Below are positions 5,178-5,449 of a DNA stretch of 5,449 bases, one piece after another. The notes under the pieces were generated by a model. That model did not search any database and was not told the DNA's origin. It saw nothing but the letters and a program-made list of their open reading frames with translations. The stretch is from Thermoplasmata archaeon (GTDB lineage Archaea > Thermoplasmatota > Thermoplasmata > Lutacidiplasmatales > UBA184). Position 1 is the first letter of the stretch, and each line of letters opens with the position of its first letter. The position numbers and the translations under genes are program-made. Location: NCBI GenBank assembly GCA_021828085.1, contig JAKATE010000130.1, positions 1 through 5,449 of the forward strand, given 5' to 3'.

Positions 5178-5449
5178 CTAGCGGCCGGCGCCGCCCTTCC
5201 GGCGGAGGGCCTCTTCGTCCTCGCGGAAGGCCTCCGCCAGGTACCGGTGAACGGCCGCGGGGACCTCCCCCTCGGGCAGGGTCTTGGAGACAAAGTCGCC
5301 CACGACCAGGACCTCGGTCCTCTCCCCTCGCGGCAGGTAGTAGTTGAAGAACTTCGAACCGGCGAACGGCCCCTCGAGCACCTCGACGGCGAACCCCAGG
5401 GGAGGCAGGAGGGTGATCCGGTTGGAGACCTTCACCGCGGCCCCTTCGA
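5178..5449 (-). CDS. C-terminal part of a probable SRPBCC (START-like) family protein, 5' end beyond the window
   Basis: The frame is open to the right edge and ends at a TAG (5180-5178), giving about 89 visible residues. A GTG at 5435 could be a start, but the codons before it (EGAA) fit the strand that continues into VKVSNRITLLP, so I think the gene begins outside. The pattern is the C-terminal half of a helix-grip fold: strands VKVSNRITLLP, FAVEVLEG, KFFNYYLPRGERTEVLVVGDF, then a long amphipathic helix with PAAVHRYLAEAFREDEEALRR. The 'feED...L' ending is common in SRPBCC proteins (polyketide cyclase/dehydrase and lipid-transport relatives), which bind hydrophobic ligands; a full protein would be about 150 residues. 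The ligand is unknown. It is upstream of the pirin gene on the same strand and may share a transcript with it. Assignment is by fold pattern only. Confidence 0.6.
   Translation of the reverse strand, partial: EGAAVKVSNRITLLPPLGFAVEVLEGPFAGSKFFNYYLPRGERTEVLVVGDFVSKTLPEGEVPAAVHRYLAEAFREDEEALRRKGGAGR

Noticed and set aside
4102..5181. Long + strand open frame of 359 codons across the pirin gene
   Set aside because: It is antisense to an unmistakable pirin with complete metal-binding motifs. Its length reflects high GC and few stop codons; it has no recognisable domain.

Overview
The window is very GC-rich (roughly 70% by eye) and reads as chromosomal DNA of an archaeon. The marker is a B-family DNA polymerase of the PolB2 type, a group known from archaea. 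The proteins are not strongly acidic and contain many Lys and Arg, which argues against a halophile. A high-GC uncultured Thermoplasmatota-like lineage is my best guess, but this is inference. Start codons are preceded by archaeal-type Shine-Dalgarno sequences of the GGAGGTGA kind.

Left block, + strand, 3-3281: the C-terminal end of a gene whose remains look RecA/RadB-like (weak assignment), then a small helical protein of 95 residues with an excellent ribosome binding site, then a full-length PolB2 of 806 residues. In the polymerase the 3'-5' exonuclease aspartates are gone, while the two catalytic polymerase aspartates are still present. The three genes point the same way with gaps of 124 and 98 bases, so they may be co-transcribed. 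The layout resembles a translesion-synthesis cassette, by analogy with the bacterial ImuA-ImuB-DnaE2 set and with crenarchaeal Dpo2, which is a damage-induced mutagenic polymerase. The leader of the small gene carries a degenerate hexamer repeat. The polymerase ends in an Ala/Pro tail whose DNA is strongly G-rich on the minus strand.

Middle, 3282-4179: a poorly coding stretch with a hairpin right after the polymerase stop, then a weakly supported orphan gene of 147 residues with a cluster of perfect inverted repeats inside its first half, then a short convergent gap.

Right block, - strand, 4180-5449: a complete pirin (cupin metalloprotein) with all four metal ligands. Upstream of it is the C-terminal part of what looks like an SRPBCC/START-like ligand-binding protein that runs off the window. 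This block converges on the polymerase block and shows no clear functional link to it. I saw no tRNA, rRNA, CRISPR array or insertion sequence.
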